Assembly: GCF_001423485.1 (NCBI RefSeq)
Contig: NZ_LMOD01000004.1
Location: 62,001 to 126,000, forward strand
Origin: Microbacterium sp. Leaf320
Lineage (GTDB): Bacteria > Actinomycetota > Actinomycetes > Actinomycetales > Microbacteriaceae
Direction: 5' to 3'
Length of the DNA stretch: 64,000 nt
The notes under the pieces were generated by a model, which ran no database searches, had not been told where the DNA came from, and worked only from the letters and a program-made list of their open reading frames with translations. The number at the start of each line of letters is the position of its first letter. The first letter of the stretch is position 1. Shown here piece by piece: positions 49,417 to 59,968 of the stretch. Both the position numbers and the translations under genes were made by a program.

Positions 49417-50403
49417 GTGCCCTCGCTCTCACCCGCCATCGCCGAGATCCGCCTCGCCGTGCGCACTGCGCTCGCCGATCTGCCCGAGGGGTCGGCTGTC
49501 GTCGTCGCGCTCTCCGGAGGTGCCGATTCGCTCGCCCTCGCCGCGGCGACCGCGTTCGAGGCGCCCAAACTCGGCCTGCGAGTGGGGAGCCTCACGGTCG
49601 ACCACGGTCTTCAGGACGACTCGGATGCCGTCGCCGAGCGCGCCGCGCAGACGGCGACAGCGCTCGGACTCGGCGCCCTCATCGTGCGCGTCGAGGTGGG
49701 CGACGAGGGCGGCCCCGAGGCCGCGGCACGCGATGCCCGATACCGGGTGCTGAAGGATGCGGCAGCGGATGTCGGCGCGTCGGCCGTGCTGCTCGGACAC
49801 ACTCTCGATGACCAGGCCGAGACCGTGCTGCTCGGGCTCGCCCGCGGATCCGGCGCCGCGAGCCTGCAGGGCATGGCGCAGGTGCGCGAGGACGACGACG
49901 GCGTGCGGTGGATGCGCCCGCTGCTGGGGGTGCGGAGGGAGACGACGCGCGCGTTCTGCGCGGCATCCGATCTCGAGATCTGGGACGACCCCCACAACTC
50001 CGAGGACCGCTTCGCGCGGGTGCGCGTGCGCGAGCGGGTTCTGCCGGTTCTCGAGTCAGAGCTGGGACCGGGCATCGCCGAGGCCCTCGCCCGCACAGCC
50101 GAACAGCTTCGCGAGGATGCGGAGGCGTTCGACGAGATGATCCACGAGACCATCGAGGACATCGTCGAGCATGCCGAGGCGGGGATCTCCGTGAGCGTCG
50201 CCGCTCTCGCCGCCAACCCGGCCGCTCTCCGCAACCGGATCATCCGCCTCGTCGTCGACAGCGAGTTCGGCGTGAGCCTGACGAGGCTGCAGACCCTCGA
50301 GGTCGCGCGTCTCGCGACGGACTGGGCGGGTCAGGGCCCCATCGATCTGCCCGCGTGCTCCGCGGCCCGGCTCGGCGGACGGATCGTCTTCACCGCGCGC
50401 TGA
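49417..50403 (+). CDS. tilS: tRNA(Ile)-lysidine synthetase
   Basis: PP-loop VALSGGADSLALAAATAFEA at about residues 27-46, VDHGLQDDSDAVAERAAQ, and LGHTLDDQAETVLLGLARGS are TilS signatures. 328 aa, lacking the longer C-terminal extension of enterobacterial TilS as usual in actinobacteria. The GTG at 49417 has TACCGT six bases before it, so a leaderless start is likely; GTG 49399 is an alternative. Modifies the CAU anticodon of tRNA-Ile2. Confidence 0.92.
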   Translation: MPSLSPAIAEIRLAVRTALADLPEGSAVVVALSGGADSLALAAATAFEAPKLGLRVGSLTVDHGLQDDSDAVAERAAQTATALGLGALIVRVEVGDEGGPEAAARDARYRVLKDAAADVGASAVLLGHTLDDQAETVLLGLARGSGAASLQGMAQVREDDDGVRWMRPLLGVRRETTRAFCAASDLEIWDDPHNSEDRFARVRVRERVLPVLESELGPGIAEALARTAEQLREDAEAFDEMIHETIEDIVEHAEAGISVSVAALAANPAALRNRIIRLVVDSEFGVSLTRLQTLEVARLATDWAGQGPIDLPACSAARLGGRIVFTAR

Positions 50404-50434
50404 GTCGGAGCATCCGTTTCGTCTCGCTTCGCTC

Positions 50435-50510
50435 GCTCAACGACCGGAGCCTGGCTCAACGACCGGGGCCTGGCTCAACGACCGGGGCCTGGCTCAACGA
50501 CTGGGCCTCG
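50435..50510 (+). repeat. Four tandem 19-bp units after tilS
   Basis: Units of type GCTCAACGACCGGGGCCTG repeat four times with few changes, followed by a partial unit. Preceded by TTTCGTCTCGCTTCGCTCG; a related TTTCGTCTCGTCGCAGGCTC lies downstream of hpt at about 52436. Looks like an interspersed intergenic repeat of the host. Confidence 0.75.
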
Positions 50511-50569
50511 TTCAACGAGTGAGGGCGCGGAGCGACCGACGCGGCGCGCGTCGACCGCTCCGCCGGGTA

Positions 50570-51163
50570 CTACTTCTTGCCTCCGCCGAGCAGGCCGCCC
50601 AGCAGGTCGCCGATTCCGCCGCCGCCCGAGGAGTTGCCTCCGCCGAGCAGCCCGCCGAGCAGGTCGCCGATTCCGCCGCCGCCCGAGGAGCTGCCTCCGC
50701 CGAGCAGCCCGCCGATCACATCGCCGATTCCGCCGCCGCCGGACTGCGCCTCTGCCGTCTCGGTCTTCGTCGACTTGCCCTTGGCCGCGTTGGCGATCAG
50801 GCCCATCACGATCGGGGCGAGGATCGGGAGCAGCTTGCCGAAGTCGATGCCTGCGGTCTCCTTCGACTCGGTGAGCTTCTGCGTGACCTTCTTCTCGTCG
50901 GCGCCGAGGATGTGCGAGACGATCTTGCCGCCGTCCGCCTGGTCGATGTCGTCGACCTTCGAGGCGCCGGCCTTGCCCTCGTGGCGCTTGAGCGCGCTCT
51001 CGATCGCGGAGGAGCCCTCGGCGGTCGAGGCGTTCTTCGCCAGGCCGCCCAGCAGCACAGCGCCGCCCTGCTCGACGGCAGACTTGGCGACCTCGGGGGA
51101 GACTCCGAGCTTCGCGGCGATGTCGTCGATCGGGACCTGCGTGAGGATGTCGTCGAGAGCCAT
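50570..51163 (-). CDS. DUF937 protein with Gly-rich repeats
   Basis: 197 aa starting MALDDILTQVPIDDIAAKLG; GGAAGGAA precedes this ATG. The DUF937 core (residues 5-130) includes GVSPEVAKSAVEQGGAVLLG and ADGGKIVSHILGADEKKV. The tail has three near-identical copies of SSGGGGIGDLLGGLLGGG. Function of DUF937 is not established. The coding repeats are DNA-level duplications of about 54 bases. Confidence 0.8.
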   Translation of the reverse strand: MALDDILTQVPIDDIAAKLGVSPEVAKSAVEQGGAVLLGGLAKNASTAEGSSAIESALKRHEGKAGASKVDDIDQADGGKIVSHILGADEKKVTQKLTESKETAGIDFGKLLPILAPIVMGLIANAAKGKSTKTETAEAQSGGGGIGDVIGGLLGGGSSSGGGGIGDLLGGLLGGGNSSGGGGIGDLLGGLLGGGKK

Positions 51164-51282
51164 GGAGATTCCTTCCGTCTGGGGCATCAGCCCGTGTCAC
51201 CGCCCAGAGTAATGCGGATCAGCCCACCGCGCGCAGTATCCTGACGTGCGCCCTCAAGGGCCTGATGCAAGGGGAGCAGAGG

Positions 51283-51798
51283 ATGCCGAGAAACTCATCG
51301 CGATCATTCGTCGGACGGTCGGACGTTCGGGACGCGGCCACGACGCTGATCTCTCCAAGGGCGTCGGGCGGCGCCGCCGTCTGCATCATGCTCCTCGCGG
51401 CGATGACCGCGTGTGCGCCGACGGGCGACACCGCTCCGCAGACACAGGCGCAGACGCTGACGATCACGTACGCCGACGGCGATGCGCCGACGGCTGACGA
51501 CATCGACGTCGACGGCATCCAGTGCTCGGAGACCCAGGAACTCAGGTCATTCATCGGGGGCGGTGACGTCGAGGGGCGCGCGGCCGTGACGATCTCGATC
51601 CTCGACGGCCAGGCCACCGTCGCGATCCACCTCGAAGACGACCGCTGGTTCGTGAGCAGCGGCGGCGCCGAGCCGGACGGCGACTCGGTCACGTTCGAGG
51701 GCTTCGAGGGATCGGTCGTCGAACAGGGCGCCGACCTCGACATCCTCGACGTCGTCGATGAGGCCGCCACGCTCTCGGGCACGCTCACCTGCAGCTGA
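51283..51798 (+). CDS. Putative lipoprotein (171 aa)
   Basis: ATG 51283 follows AGGGGAGCAGAGG. N-terminal basic stretch, hydrophobic GGAAVCIMLLAAM and lipobox MTAC. Mature part beta-rich (LTITYADGDAPTADDIDVDG) with two Cys (QCSET and TLTCS) likely forming a disulphide. Resembles small actinobacterial LpqH/antigen-type lipoproteins in plan, but the family is uncertain. Confidence 0.7.
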   Translation: MPRNSSRSFVGRSDVRDAATTLISPRASGGAAVCIMLLAAMTACAPTGDTAPQTQAQTLTITYADGDAPTADDIDVDGIQCSETQELRSFIGGGDVEGRAAVTISILDGQATVAIHLEDDRWFVSSGGAEPDGDSVTFEGFEGSVVEQGADLDILDVVDEAATLSGTLTCS

Positions 51799-51840
51799 CG
51801 CACCTGCCCGGACGGGTGCGTGCACCGGCACGCCGCCCGG

Positions 51841-51871
51841 TTGTGGCGGTGGCCGTCCGACGACGTAACAT
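51841..51871 (+). promoter_or_regulatory. Leaderless promoter of hpt
   Basis: TTGTGG, 19-base gap, TAACAT, then six bases (CGATCC) and the hpt ATG. The -10 spacing predicts transcription starting at the ATG; no Shine-Dalgarno is present. Confidence 0.6.
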
Positions 51872-51877
51872 CGATCC

Positions 51878-52429
51878 ATGCGCGCCGCGGAAATCCAGGA
51901 CGACCTTGCCCAGATCCTCGTCACCGAGGAGGAGATCATCGCGAAGCTCGACGAGCTCGCGACTCAGGTCGCGGCCGACTACGAGGGCAAGGAGCTCGTC
52001 CTCGTCGGCGTCCTCAAGGGTGCTGTGATGGTCATGGCCGATTTCGCCCGTGCGCTGCCCTTCCACGCGCCGATGGACTGGATGGCCGTCTCGAGCTACG
52101 GTGCGAGCACCAAGTCGAGCGGCGTCGTGCAGATCCGCAAGGACCTCGACACCGATCTGAACGGCAAGCACGTGCTGATCGTCGAGGACATCATCGACTC
52201 CGGCCTCACCCTCAGCTGGCTGCTCGAGAACTTCGAGTCGCGCGGTGCAGAGTCGATCGAGGTGCTCGCACTGTTGCGCAAGCCGGAGGCCGCGAAGGTC
52301 GTCATCGACTGCAAGTACGTCGGCTTCGACATCCCCACCGACTTCGTCGTGGGCTACGGCCTCGACTACGACGAGCGCTACCGCAACCTCCGCGACGTCG
52401 CGGTGCTGGCACCCCACGTCTACAGCTGA
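51878..52429 (+). CDS. hpt: Hypoxanthine phosphoribosyltransferase
   Basis: 183 aa. PRPP motif VLIVEDIIDSGLTLSWLL, ELVLVGVLKGAVMVMADFAR and the flexible-loop region VSSYGASTKSSGVV are diagnostic; C-terminal DFVVGYGLDYDERYRNL as in the family. Salvages hypoxanthine/guanine with PRPP. Usually next to tilS and ftsH in actinobacteria, as here, though a lipoprotein and a DUF937 gene intervene. Confidence 0.95.
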   Translation: MRAAEIQDDLAQILVTEEEIIAKLDELATQVAADYEGKELVLVGVLKGAVMVMADFARALPFHAPMDWMAVSSYGASTKSSGVVQIRKDLDTDLNGKHVLIVEDIIDSGLTLSWLLENFESRGAESIEVLALLRKPEAAKVVIDCKYVGFDIPTDFVVGYGLDYDERYRNLRDVAVLAPHVYS

Positions 52430-52542
52430 GCGCGTTTCGTCTCGTCGCAGGCTCCTCGCTGAACGAGCGTGGCGGCGTTCCGATACGCCGTGGGTGAACG
52501 CACAGCGGCCACCTAGGGCGCGCGCGATACGCTGATCCGACC

Positions 52543-54543
<2,001 letters not shown>

Positions 54544-54546
54544 CCC

Positions 54547-55149
54547 GTGTCCTTCGACCGTGCACGTGTCGAGCGACTGACACGCGAACTGCTCGAGGCG
54601 ATCGGGGAGGACCCGGATCGACCCGGTCTGAAGCAGACTCCTTCGCGCATGGGCGAGCTGTACGCCGAGTTCTTCGCCGGTGTCGGTGAGGACGCCGCGG
54701 CACCCCTCGCGCACACGATCAGCGTCGCCCGCGGTCCTGCACCGGACACCCTGCCCTCGGGTGCTGTGCTGCTGCGTGACATCCGGTTCCGGTCGGTGTG
54801 CGAACACCACCTTCTGCCGTTCGCCGGGCGGGCGCACATCGCCTATCTTCCGGGGGAGCAGGTCGTCGGTCTCGGCGCGCTGGTACGGGTTGTCGAGACT
54901 CTCGCTGCCCGCCCGCAGGTGCAAGAGCGTCTCGGAGAGCAGATCGCCGACACGATCGCCGAACATCTCGACACCCGCGGAGTCCTCATCGTGCTCGACG
55001 CGAGCCACGGCTGCGTCACGATGCGCGGTGGGCGCCAGCCGGAGGCTTCCACCCTGACGATCGCCGCGCGCGGCGAGTACACGGATGCGGTCGCTCGGGC
55101 CGAGCTCATCGCGCTGATCGGCGCATCGACGGGATCGGCGCACGCATGA
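54547..55149 (+). CDS. folE: GTP cyclohydrolase I
   Basis: 200 aa, GTG start three bases after ftsH. GLKQTPSRMGELYAEFFAGV, RSVCEHHLLPFAGRAHIAYL with zinc Cys/His, and SHGCVTMRGGRQP with the second Cys are complete active-site motifs. Starts tetrahydrofolate synthesis from GTP. ATGA overlap with folP. Confidence 0.96.
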   Translation: MSFDRARVERLTRELLEAIGEDPDRPGLKQTPSRMGELYAEFFAGVGEDAAAPLAHTISVARGPAPDTLPSGAVLLRDIRFRSVCEHHLLPFAGRAHIAYLPGEQVVGLGALVRVVETLAARPQVQERLGEQIADTIAEHLDTRGVLIVLDASHGCVTMRGGRQPEASTLTIAARGEYTDAVARAELIALIGASTGSAHA

Positions 55150-55949
55150 CGGGCATCTGGGGCATCGTCAACATCACCCCCGACTCGTTCAGCGACGGAG
55201 GGCGGTACTTCGACGTCGACCGAGCCGTCGCACACGGTCTGCAGCTGAGGGCCGACGGAGCCACGGTGCTCGACATCGGCGGTGAATCGACCCGGCCCGG
55301 CGCCGAGCGTGTGGGGGCGGCGGAGGAGCAGCGGCGCGTGCTCCCGGTGATCGAGCGCCTGGTCGCCGAGGGCGCCCCGGTCAGCATCGACACCCTCAAC
55401 GCCTCGACCGCCGCTGCCGCAGTGCGAGCGGGGGCGCGGATCGTCAACGACGTGTCGGGCGGTCTGGCCGACCCCGACATGCTCGCGGCGGTCGCCGAAT
55501 CCGGCGCCGACTACGCGATCGGACACTGGCGCGACGCCCCTGACGACATGTATGCGAACGCCGTCTACCGTCGCACTGCCCGCGAGGTGGCGGGGGAGCT
55601 GCAGGAGCGCATGGGCGAAGCCGCGGCATCGGGCATCGCACCCTCGCGGCTGATCCTCGATCCGGGCATCGGGTTCTCGAAGAAGGGCGGCCAGAACTGG
55701 GGCGTCCTGCGCGGACTCGACGAGATCGTCGCCCTCGGACCTCGGGTGCTCATCGGCACGTCGCGCAAGAGGTTCCTCGCGGAGACCATCGGAGTGAACC
55801 CCGCAGAGGTCTCGGAGGCGCGACGTGATCTCGCGACTGCGGTGACCAGCGCGCTGGCCGCGCGAGCGGGTGTGTGGGCTGTGCGGGTGCACGACGTCGA
55901 AGCCACCCGCGATGCACTCGTCGTCACCCACGCCTGGGATGGGAAGTAG
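55146..55949 (+). CDS. folP: Dihydropteroate synthase
   Basis: 267 aa. GIVNITPDSFSDGGRY, LDIGGESTRPGAERV, VSIDTLNAS, IVNDVSGG, LDPGIGFSKKGGQNW and IGTSRKRFL are all present. ATG 55146 overlaps folE. Condenses pABA with the pterin diphosphate; target of sulfonamides. Confidence 0.96.
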   Translation: MTGIWGIVNITPDSFSDGGRYFDVDRAVAHGLQLRADGATVLDIGGESTRPGAERVGAAEEQRRVLPVIERLVAEGAPVSIDTLNASTAAAAVRAGARIVNDVSGGLADPDMLAAVAESGADYAIGHWRDAPDDMYANAVYRRTAREVAGELQERMGEAAASGIAPSRLILDPGIGFSKKGGQNWGVLRGLDEIVALGPRVLIGTSRKRFLAETIGVNPAEVSEARRDLATAVTSALAARAGVWAVRVHDVEATRDALVVTHAWDGK

Positions 55950-55953
55950 GACC

Positions 55954-56346
55954 ATGGATTTCATCGATGAGATCGTCCTGACCGGACTCACCGTGTTCGG
56001 CCGACACGGCGTCTACGACCACGAGCGCGAGAACGGTCAGGAATTCACGATCGATCTGCGCCTGATGATGCCGCTGCGTGATGCCGCGGCATCCGACGAC
56101 GTCGCCGACACCGTGCACTACGGCGAACTCGCCGAGAAGGTGGCCGCCGTGGTCGGGGGAGAGCCCGTCAACCTCATCGAGACATTGGCGGAGCGAATCG
56201 CCGACGTCGCGCTGGCATATTCCCGCGTGAACGCCGTCGCGGTCACGGTGCACAAGCCGCACGCCCCGATCGCGCTGACCTTCGGAGACGTCGCAGTGAC
56301 AGTGCATCGCGCCCAGAAGTACTCCGCCGTAGAGGTGTCGCGATGA
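55954..56346 (+). CDS. folB: Dihydroneopterin aldolase
   Basis: 130 aa. IVLTGLTVFGRHGVYDHERE, FTIDLRL, DTVHYGELAEKV, NLIETLAERIAD and VHKPHAPI match FolB. Starts four bases after folP and overlaps folK by ATGA. Converts dihydroneopterin to the hydroxymethyl pterin. Confidence 0.95.
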   Translation: MDFIDEIVLTGLTVFGRHGVYDHERENGQEFTIDLRLMMPLRDAAASDDVADTVHYGELAEKVAAVVGGEPVNLIETLAERIADVALAYSRVNAVAVTVHKPHAPIALTFGDVAVTVHRAQKYSAVEVSR

Positions 56347-56879
56347 GCCGCAACCTGGCGAACCCGCCGAGCATCCCCGGCCCGCGCCCCGGGAGGGACG
56401 AGGCAGTGGCCGTCGTCGCCTTCGGGGCGAATCTCGGTGACCGTGAGAGCACGATCCGCGCGGCGTCCGAGCGCATCGCGCGGCTGCCTCTGGTCACCGA
56501 CGTCCGCCTGTCTCCGCTCTTCGAGACGGTCGCGCTGCGTCTCGACGGCCCCGACCCCGAGGCCCCCGGATACGTCAACGCCGTGGCCCTCGTGACCACG
56601 CGACTCGCGCCGTCTATCCTCCTCGGGATGCTGCATGCGATCGAAGACGAGCACGGCCGGGAACGCCACGAGCGCTGGGGCGACCGGACCCTCGACCTGG
56701 ATCTGATCGCCTACGGCAACGAGTCCTCCGACGACGAGCGCCTGCAGCTGCCGCATCCGCGGGCCTTCGAGCGGCTGTTCGTGCTCGAGCCCTGGCTCGA
56801 GCTCGATGCCGATGCCGAGCTGCCGGGCCGCGGCAGGGTCGCTGACCTCGTCACTCGCCTGCGCGCCTCGGAGCAGTGA
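56343..56879 (+). CDS. folK: HPPK (6-hydroxymethyl-dihydropterin pyrophosphokinase)
   Basis: 178 aa. AFGANLGDRESTIR, LSPLFETVAL, GYVNAVALV, RHERWGDRTLDLDLIAYGNE and LPHPRAFERLFVLEPW are the HPPK motifs. The N-terminal 20 residues are Pro-rich and outside the fold. TGATG-type overlap with the next gene. Confidence 0.95.
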   Translation: MSRNLANPPSIPGPRPGRDEAVAVVAFGANLGDRESTIRAASERIARLPLVTDVRLSPLFETVALRLDGPDPEAPGYVNAVALVTTRLAPSILLGMLHAIEDEHGRERHERWGDRTLDLDLIAYGNESSDDERLQLPHPRAFERLFVLEPWLELDADAELPGRGRVADLVTRLRASEQ

Positions 56880-57376
56880 TGAAGCGCACCTCTGTCGGAC
56901 TGCTCGTCGTCCTCGCACTCCTCGCAGGGGCCGCGGGGTACGTGCTCGACCACATGCTCACGGCCATGGGGCGCACCACGTTCACGCCGTCGCTTCTGCT
57001 GCCCGTGCTGCTGCTGCTCATCGCCGCCGCGTCGCTCGGCGTGGCCTGGCCGGTGCGCTCGAGCGTTCGCCAGGGCGTCCGCATCGACCCGTTCCGCGCG
57101 ACGCGCGCCGTGACTCTCGCCCGGGCATCCAGCCTGGTGGGTGCGATCATGGCGGGGTTCGGAGCGGGCCTCCTGGTGTTCCTTCTGTCGAGGCCAGTCG
57201 ATCCCCCGGTAGGGTCGACTGTGGCGATGCTGGCCCTGATCGGAAGTGCGATCGTGCTCGTGGTCGCCGCGCTCATCGCCGAACAGTTCTGCATACTTCC
57301 GAAGGATCCTGATGACTCAGAACCCAGAGATCGAGCCGGGGATCCCGGCCCCGCTGAACTCGGCGGAGGTCACTGA
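56879..57376 (+). CDS. DUF3180 membrane protein
   Basis: 165 aa. Four membrane helices with MKRTSVGLLVVLALLAGAAG start and FTPSLLLPVLLLLIAAASLG, as in DUF3180, always found behind folK in actinobacteria. The final 25 residues (PDDSEPRDRAGDPGPAELGG) overlap the next gene by 65 bases and read like out-of-frame sequence, so its natural stop may have been lost. ATG 56879 preferred over GTG 56876. Confidence 0.88.
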   Translation: MKRTSVGLLVVLALLAGAAGYVLDHMLTAMGRTTFTPSLLLPVLLLLIAAASLGVAWPVRSSVRQGVRIDPFRATRAVTLARASSLVGAIMAGFGAGLLVFLLSRPVDPPVGSTVAMLALIGSAIVLVVAALIAEQFCILPKDPDDSEPRDRAGDPGPAELGGGH

Positions 57377-57908
57377 CCTCGCGGCTCTCGACCAGGGCAC
57401 CTACTCCCAGCTGCGCACCGCGCGCAGTGAAGCGCGGCTCGAGCTCGACGGCAGCTGGCACCAGATCTCGCCGAGATACGTCGTGTCGCAGATCCTGCAG
57501 AACCTGATCTTCGTGGCGTTCGTGCTGGCCGCTGCGCTGGTTCTCGCGCTGGTGCTGCACCAGACGTGGGTGTGGATCCCCGCGGGCGTCGTCGTGCTGA
57601 TCACGCTGATCACGCTGATCATCCTGCCGCGGCAGGCGAAGGCCATCGGCTACATGCTCCGCGCCGACGACATCGTCTTCCGCAAGGGCATCCTCTGGCA
57701 GCGCATGATCGCGGTGCCGTACGGGCGCATGCAGCTCGTCGACATCACGCAGGGACCGCTCGACCGCGCCTTCGGGGTCACGCAGCTGAAGATGGTGACG
57801 GCGGCCGCGACGACCGGTGTGCAGATCCCCGGGCTGACCCAGGCCGCGTCCGAGGCCCTGCGCGACACGCTCATCGAAGTGGCCGAGACCCGCCGGACGG
57901 GCCTGTGA
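57312..57908 (+). CDS. PH-domain membrane protein, YdbS-like
   Basis: 198 aa from ATG 57312 with GAAGGA before it. Two membrane helices near residues 63-105 are followed by a bacterial PH domain (bPH2): MLRADDIVFRKGILWQRMIA and GRMQLVDITQGPLDRAFG. Pairs with the next, larger YdbT-like gene (GTGA overlap); such pairs are membrane proteins of unclear role. Confidence 0.88.
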   Translation: MTQNPEIEPGIPAPLNSAEVTDLAALDQGTYSQLRTARSEARLELDGSWHQISPRYVVSQILQNLIFVAFVLAAALVLALVLHQTWVWIPAGVVVLITLITLIILPRQAKAIGYMLRADDIVFRKGILWQRMIAVPYGRMQLVDITQGPLDRAFGVTQLKMVTAAATTGVQIPGLTQAASEALRDTLIEVAETRRTGL

Positions 57909-59968
57909 GCGAGCAGCAGTTCCCGCCGCCACCCGCGGCGAACGTCGAGCCGCGGGCTGAGTCGACCACCCTCGCCGACGGCGAGTGGCATCGGATGCAT
58001 CCGCTCACCCCGCTGTTCAAGGGCGGGCTGGCGCTCATCATCATCGCCGGTATCGCGATCGCGAACCTGCGCGACCGTCTCATCGCCTGGTTCGTCGATC
58101 TCTTCGCTCCGGAAGAGGCGCAGTACGACTACACGGGCGGCGACCCCGTCGACTGGGTGCTGGCCAACAACCTGATCCTCGTGGTGCTGCTCGGCGTGCT
58201 GGCGCTGGTCATCGTGCTGGTGGGGATCTTCTGGTTCGTCTGGCGCTTCCAGCAGTTCCGGATCACGGGCGACCACGTCGAGGTGCGCAAGGGCATCGTC
58301 TTCCGCTCGCACCGTCGCGCGCCACTCGATCGCGTGCAGGGAGTCAACCTCACGCGCCCGTTCCCCGCGCGCATCATCGGACTCGCGAAGCTCGAGGTGG
58401 TGGGTGCCGGCACCGACTCGAACGTCGAGCTCGAGTACCTCGCCACGCCTCGCGCCGAGTCCGTGCGCTCCGACATCCTGCGTCTCGCGTCCGGGGCTCG
58501 CGCCGCCCGGCAGACGGCAGCGGATGCGGCATCCGGCGGTCGCCCGGCGAATCCTGCCGCAGCCGTTCCCGGCGTGCCCGGATCGGCTCGGGCTCAGCTC
58601 GTCGGATCCGTGAACGACGGTGTCAACGGCCTGATCGGCGGCGTCGACCTCGCCGACGTCGAACCCGAGAGCGTGGTCAAGATCCCGGCCGGGCGTCTGA
58701 TCGGGTCGCAGCTGATCTCGAGCGTGCTGTGGGTCGTCTTCTTCGGCGTGATCTTCGGCATCGCGGTCGGCGGCGTCGCGATCGGCTCGCTGATCGACGG
58801 CGACCCGATCGGCGGTTTCCTCGGGCTCGGGATCACCCTCGGCATCGGAATCCCGATGGTCATCGCCGTCGTCGGCATCACCTGGGCGCAGATCTCGAAG
58901 TCCCTGCGGTACTCGATCGCGCCGACCCCGGACGGCGTGCGGATCACCTACGGGCTGCTGACGACCGTGACCGAGACGCTGCCCCCGGGCCGCATCTTCG
59001 CCGTGGAGGTCACGCAGTCGCTGCTGTGGCGTCCGTTCGGCTGGTGGACCATCAAGATCAACCGCATGAGTGGCAAGAGCGCGGCACAGCAGTCGTCCGG
59101 CTCGGCCCAGCAGTTCAACGTCGTGCTGCCCGTCGGTAAACGCGCCGACGTCGAGCGAGTGCTCGCGCTGATCCTGCCGGATGCGCCCGTCGCCGACATC
59201 CCGCTCGTCTGGGAGCACGGCATCCTCGGCCCGGTCGAGGGCGACCCGTATCGCACGATGCCTCGTCGGGCGTGGTGGCGGAGGCCGCTGTCATGGAAGC
59301 GACACGGCTACGTGCTCACTGACTTCGGGCTGCTGTTGCGAAGGGGAACCGTCTGGCGCAAGCTGGCCGTCTTCCCGCTCGCCCGACTGCAGGGGGTCTC
59401 GCTCTCGCAGGGGCCGATCGACCGCGCTCAGCGCGTCTCGGGGGCGCAGGTGCACTCGGTGCAGGGCCTCATCACCGGCTACCTGTCGGGGCTCGAGCGG
59501 GATGACGCGCTCTTCCTGCTCGACGGTGTGAGCTCGGCCGCGGCCGCCGCTGCGGCGCGGGACCATACTCACCGCTGGGGCGAGTACGTGACGGACGCCG
59601 AGGGAACTCAGGTTCCCGGCGGGTATCCGGGAGCCGGCGCCGAGGCCGAGCCTGGTGTGCTCGGAGCTCCTGCTGTGCCGCCTGCGGGTGCGCCCTCGAC
59701 GGTGACCCCGCCTCCGCCGTACGTGGGCCCGGGTGCGCCGACTGCGGCTCCGGCCGCGCCTCCCGTCGCGCCGCCAGCTCCGCCGGCGACGTCTCCTGCT
59801 CCGCCGGTGACTCCGCCTCCGCCGTATGTTCCGCCGGGTGCCGCGCCGGTAGCTCCTGCTGCGCCGGTCGCGCCGCCTGCTCCGCCGGTGGCTCCGCCTG
59901 CTCCGCCGGTGGCTCCTCCTGCTCCGCCGGTGGCTCCGCCCGTGTCTCCGGCGCCGAACGGTGAGTGA
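57905..59968 (+). CDS. PH-domain membrane protein, YdbT-like, with Pro-rich tail
   Basis: 687 aa. Three bPH2-type units are visible, each with RxxPLxRxQGVxL-like cores (RRAPLDRVQGVNLTRPFPAR and FPLARLQGVSLSQGPIDRAQ), separated by membrane helix pairs. The last 100 residues are low-complexity PPAPPVAPPAPPVAPP repeats, unusual for the family and probably surface or linker sequence. GTGA overlap with its partner. Confidence 0.87.
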   Translation: MSEQQFPPPPAANVEPRAESTTLADGEWHRMHPLTPLFKGGLALIIIAGIAIANLRDRLIAWFVDLFAPEEAQYDYTGGDPVDWVLANNLILVVLLGVLALVIVLVGIFWFVWRFQQFRITGDHVEVRKGIVFRSHRRAPLDRVQGVNLTRPFPARIIGLAKLEVVGAGTDSNVELEYLATPRAESVRSDILRLASGARAARQTAADAASGGRPANPAAAVPGVPGSARAQLVGSVNDGVNGLIGGVDLADVEPESVVKIPAGRLIGSQLISSVLWVVFFGVIFGIAVGGVAIGSLIDGDPIGGFLGLGITLGIGIPMVIAVVGITWAQISKSLRYSIAPTPDGVRITYGLLTTVTETLPPGRIFAVEVTQSLLWRPFGWWTIKINRMSGKSAAQQSSGSAQQFNVVLPVGKRADVERVLALILPDAPVADIPLVWEHGILGPVEGDPYRTMPRRAWWRRPLSWKRHGYVLTDFGLLLRRGTVWRKLAVFPLARLQGVSLSQGPIDRAQRVSGAQVHSVQGLITGYLSGLERDDALFLLDGVSSAAAAAAARDHTHRWGEYVTDAEGTQVPGGYPGAGAEAEPGVLGAPAVPPAGAPSTVTPPPPYVGPGAPTAAPAAPPVAPPAPPATSPAPPVTPPPPYVPPGAAPVAPAAPVAPPAPPVAPPAPPVAPPAPPVAPPVSPAPNGE

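Noticed and set aside
57650..59218. A 522-codon minus-strand frame opposite the PH-domain gene
   Set aside because: Shadow frame of a gene with clear PH-domain repeats; composition is Asp/Arg/Glu/His-rich and unstructured.
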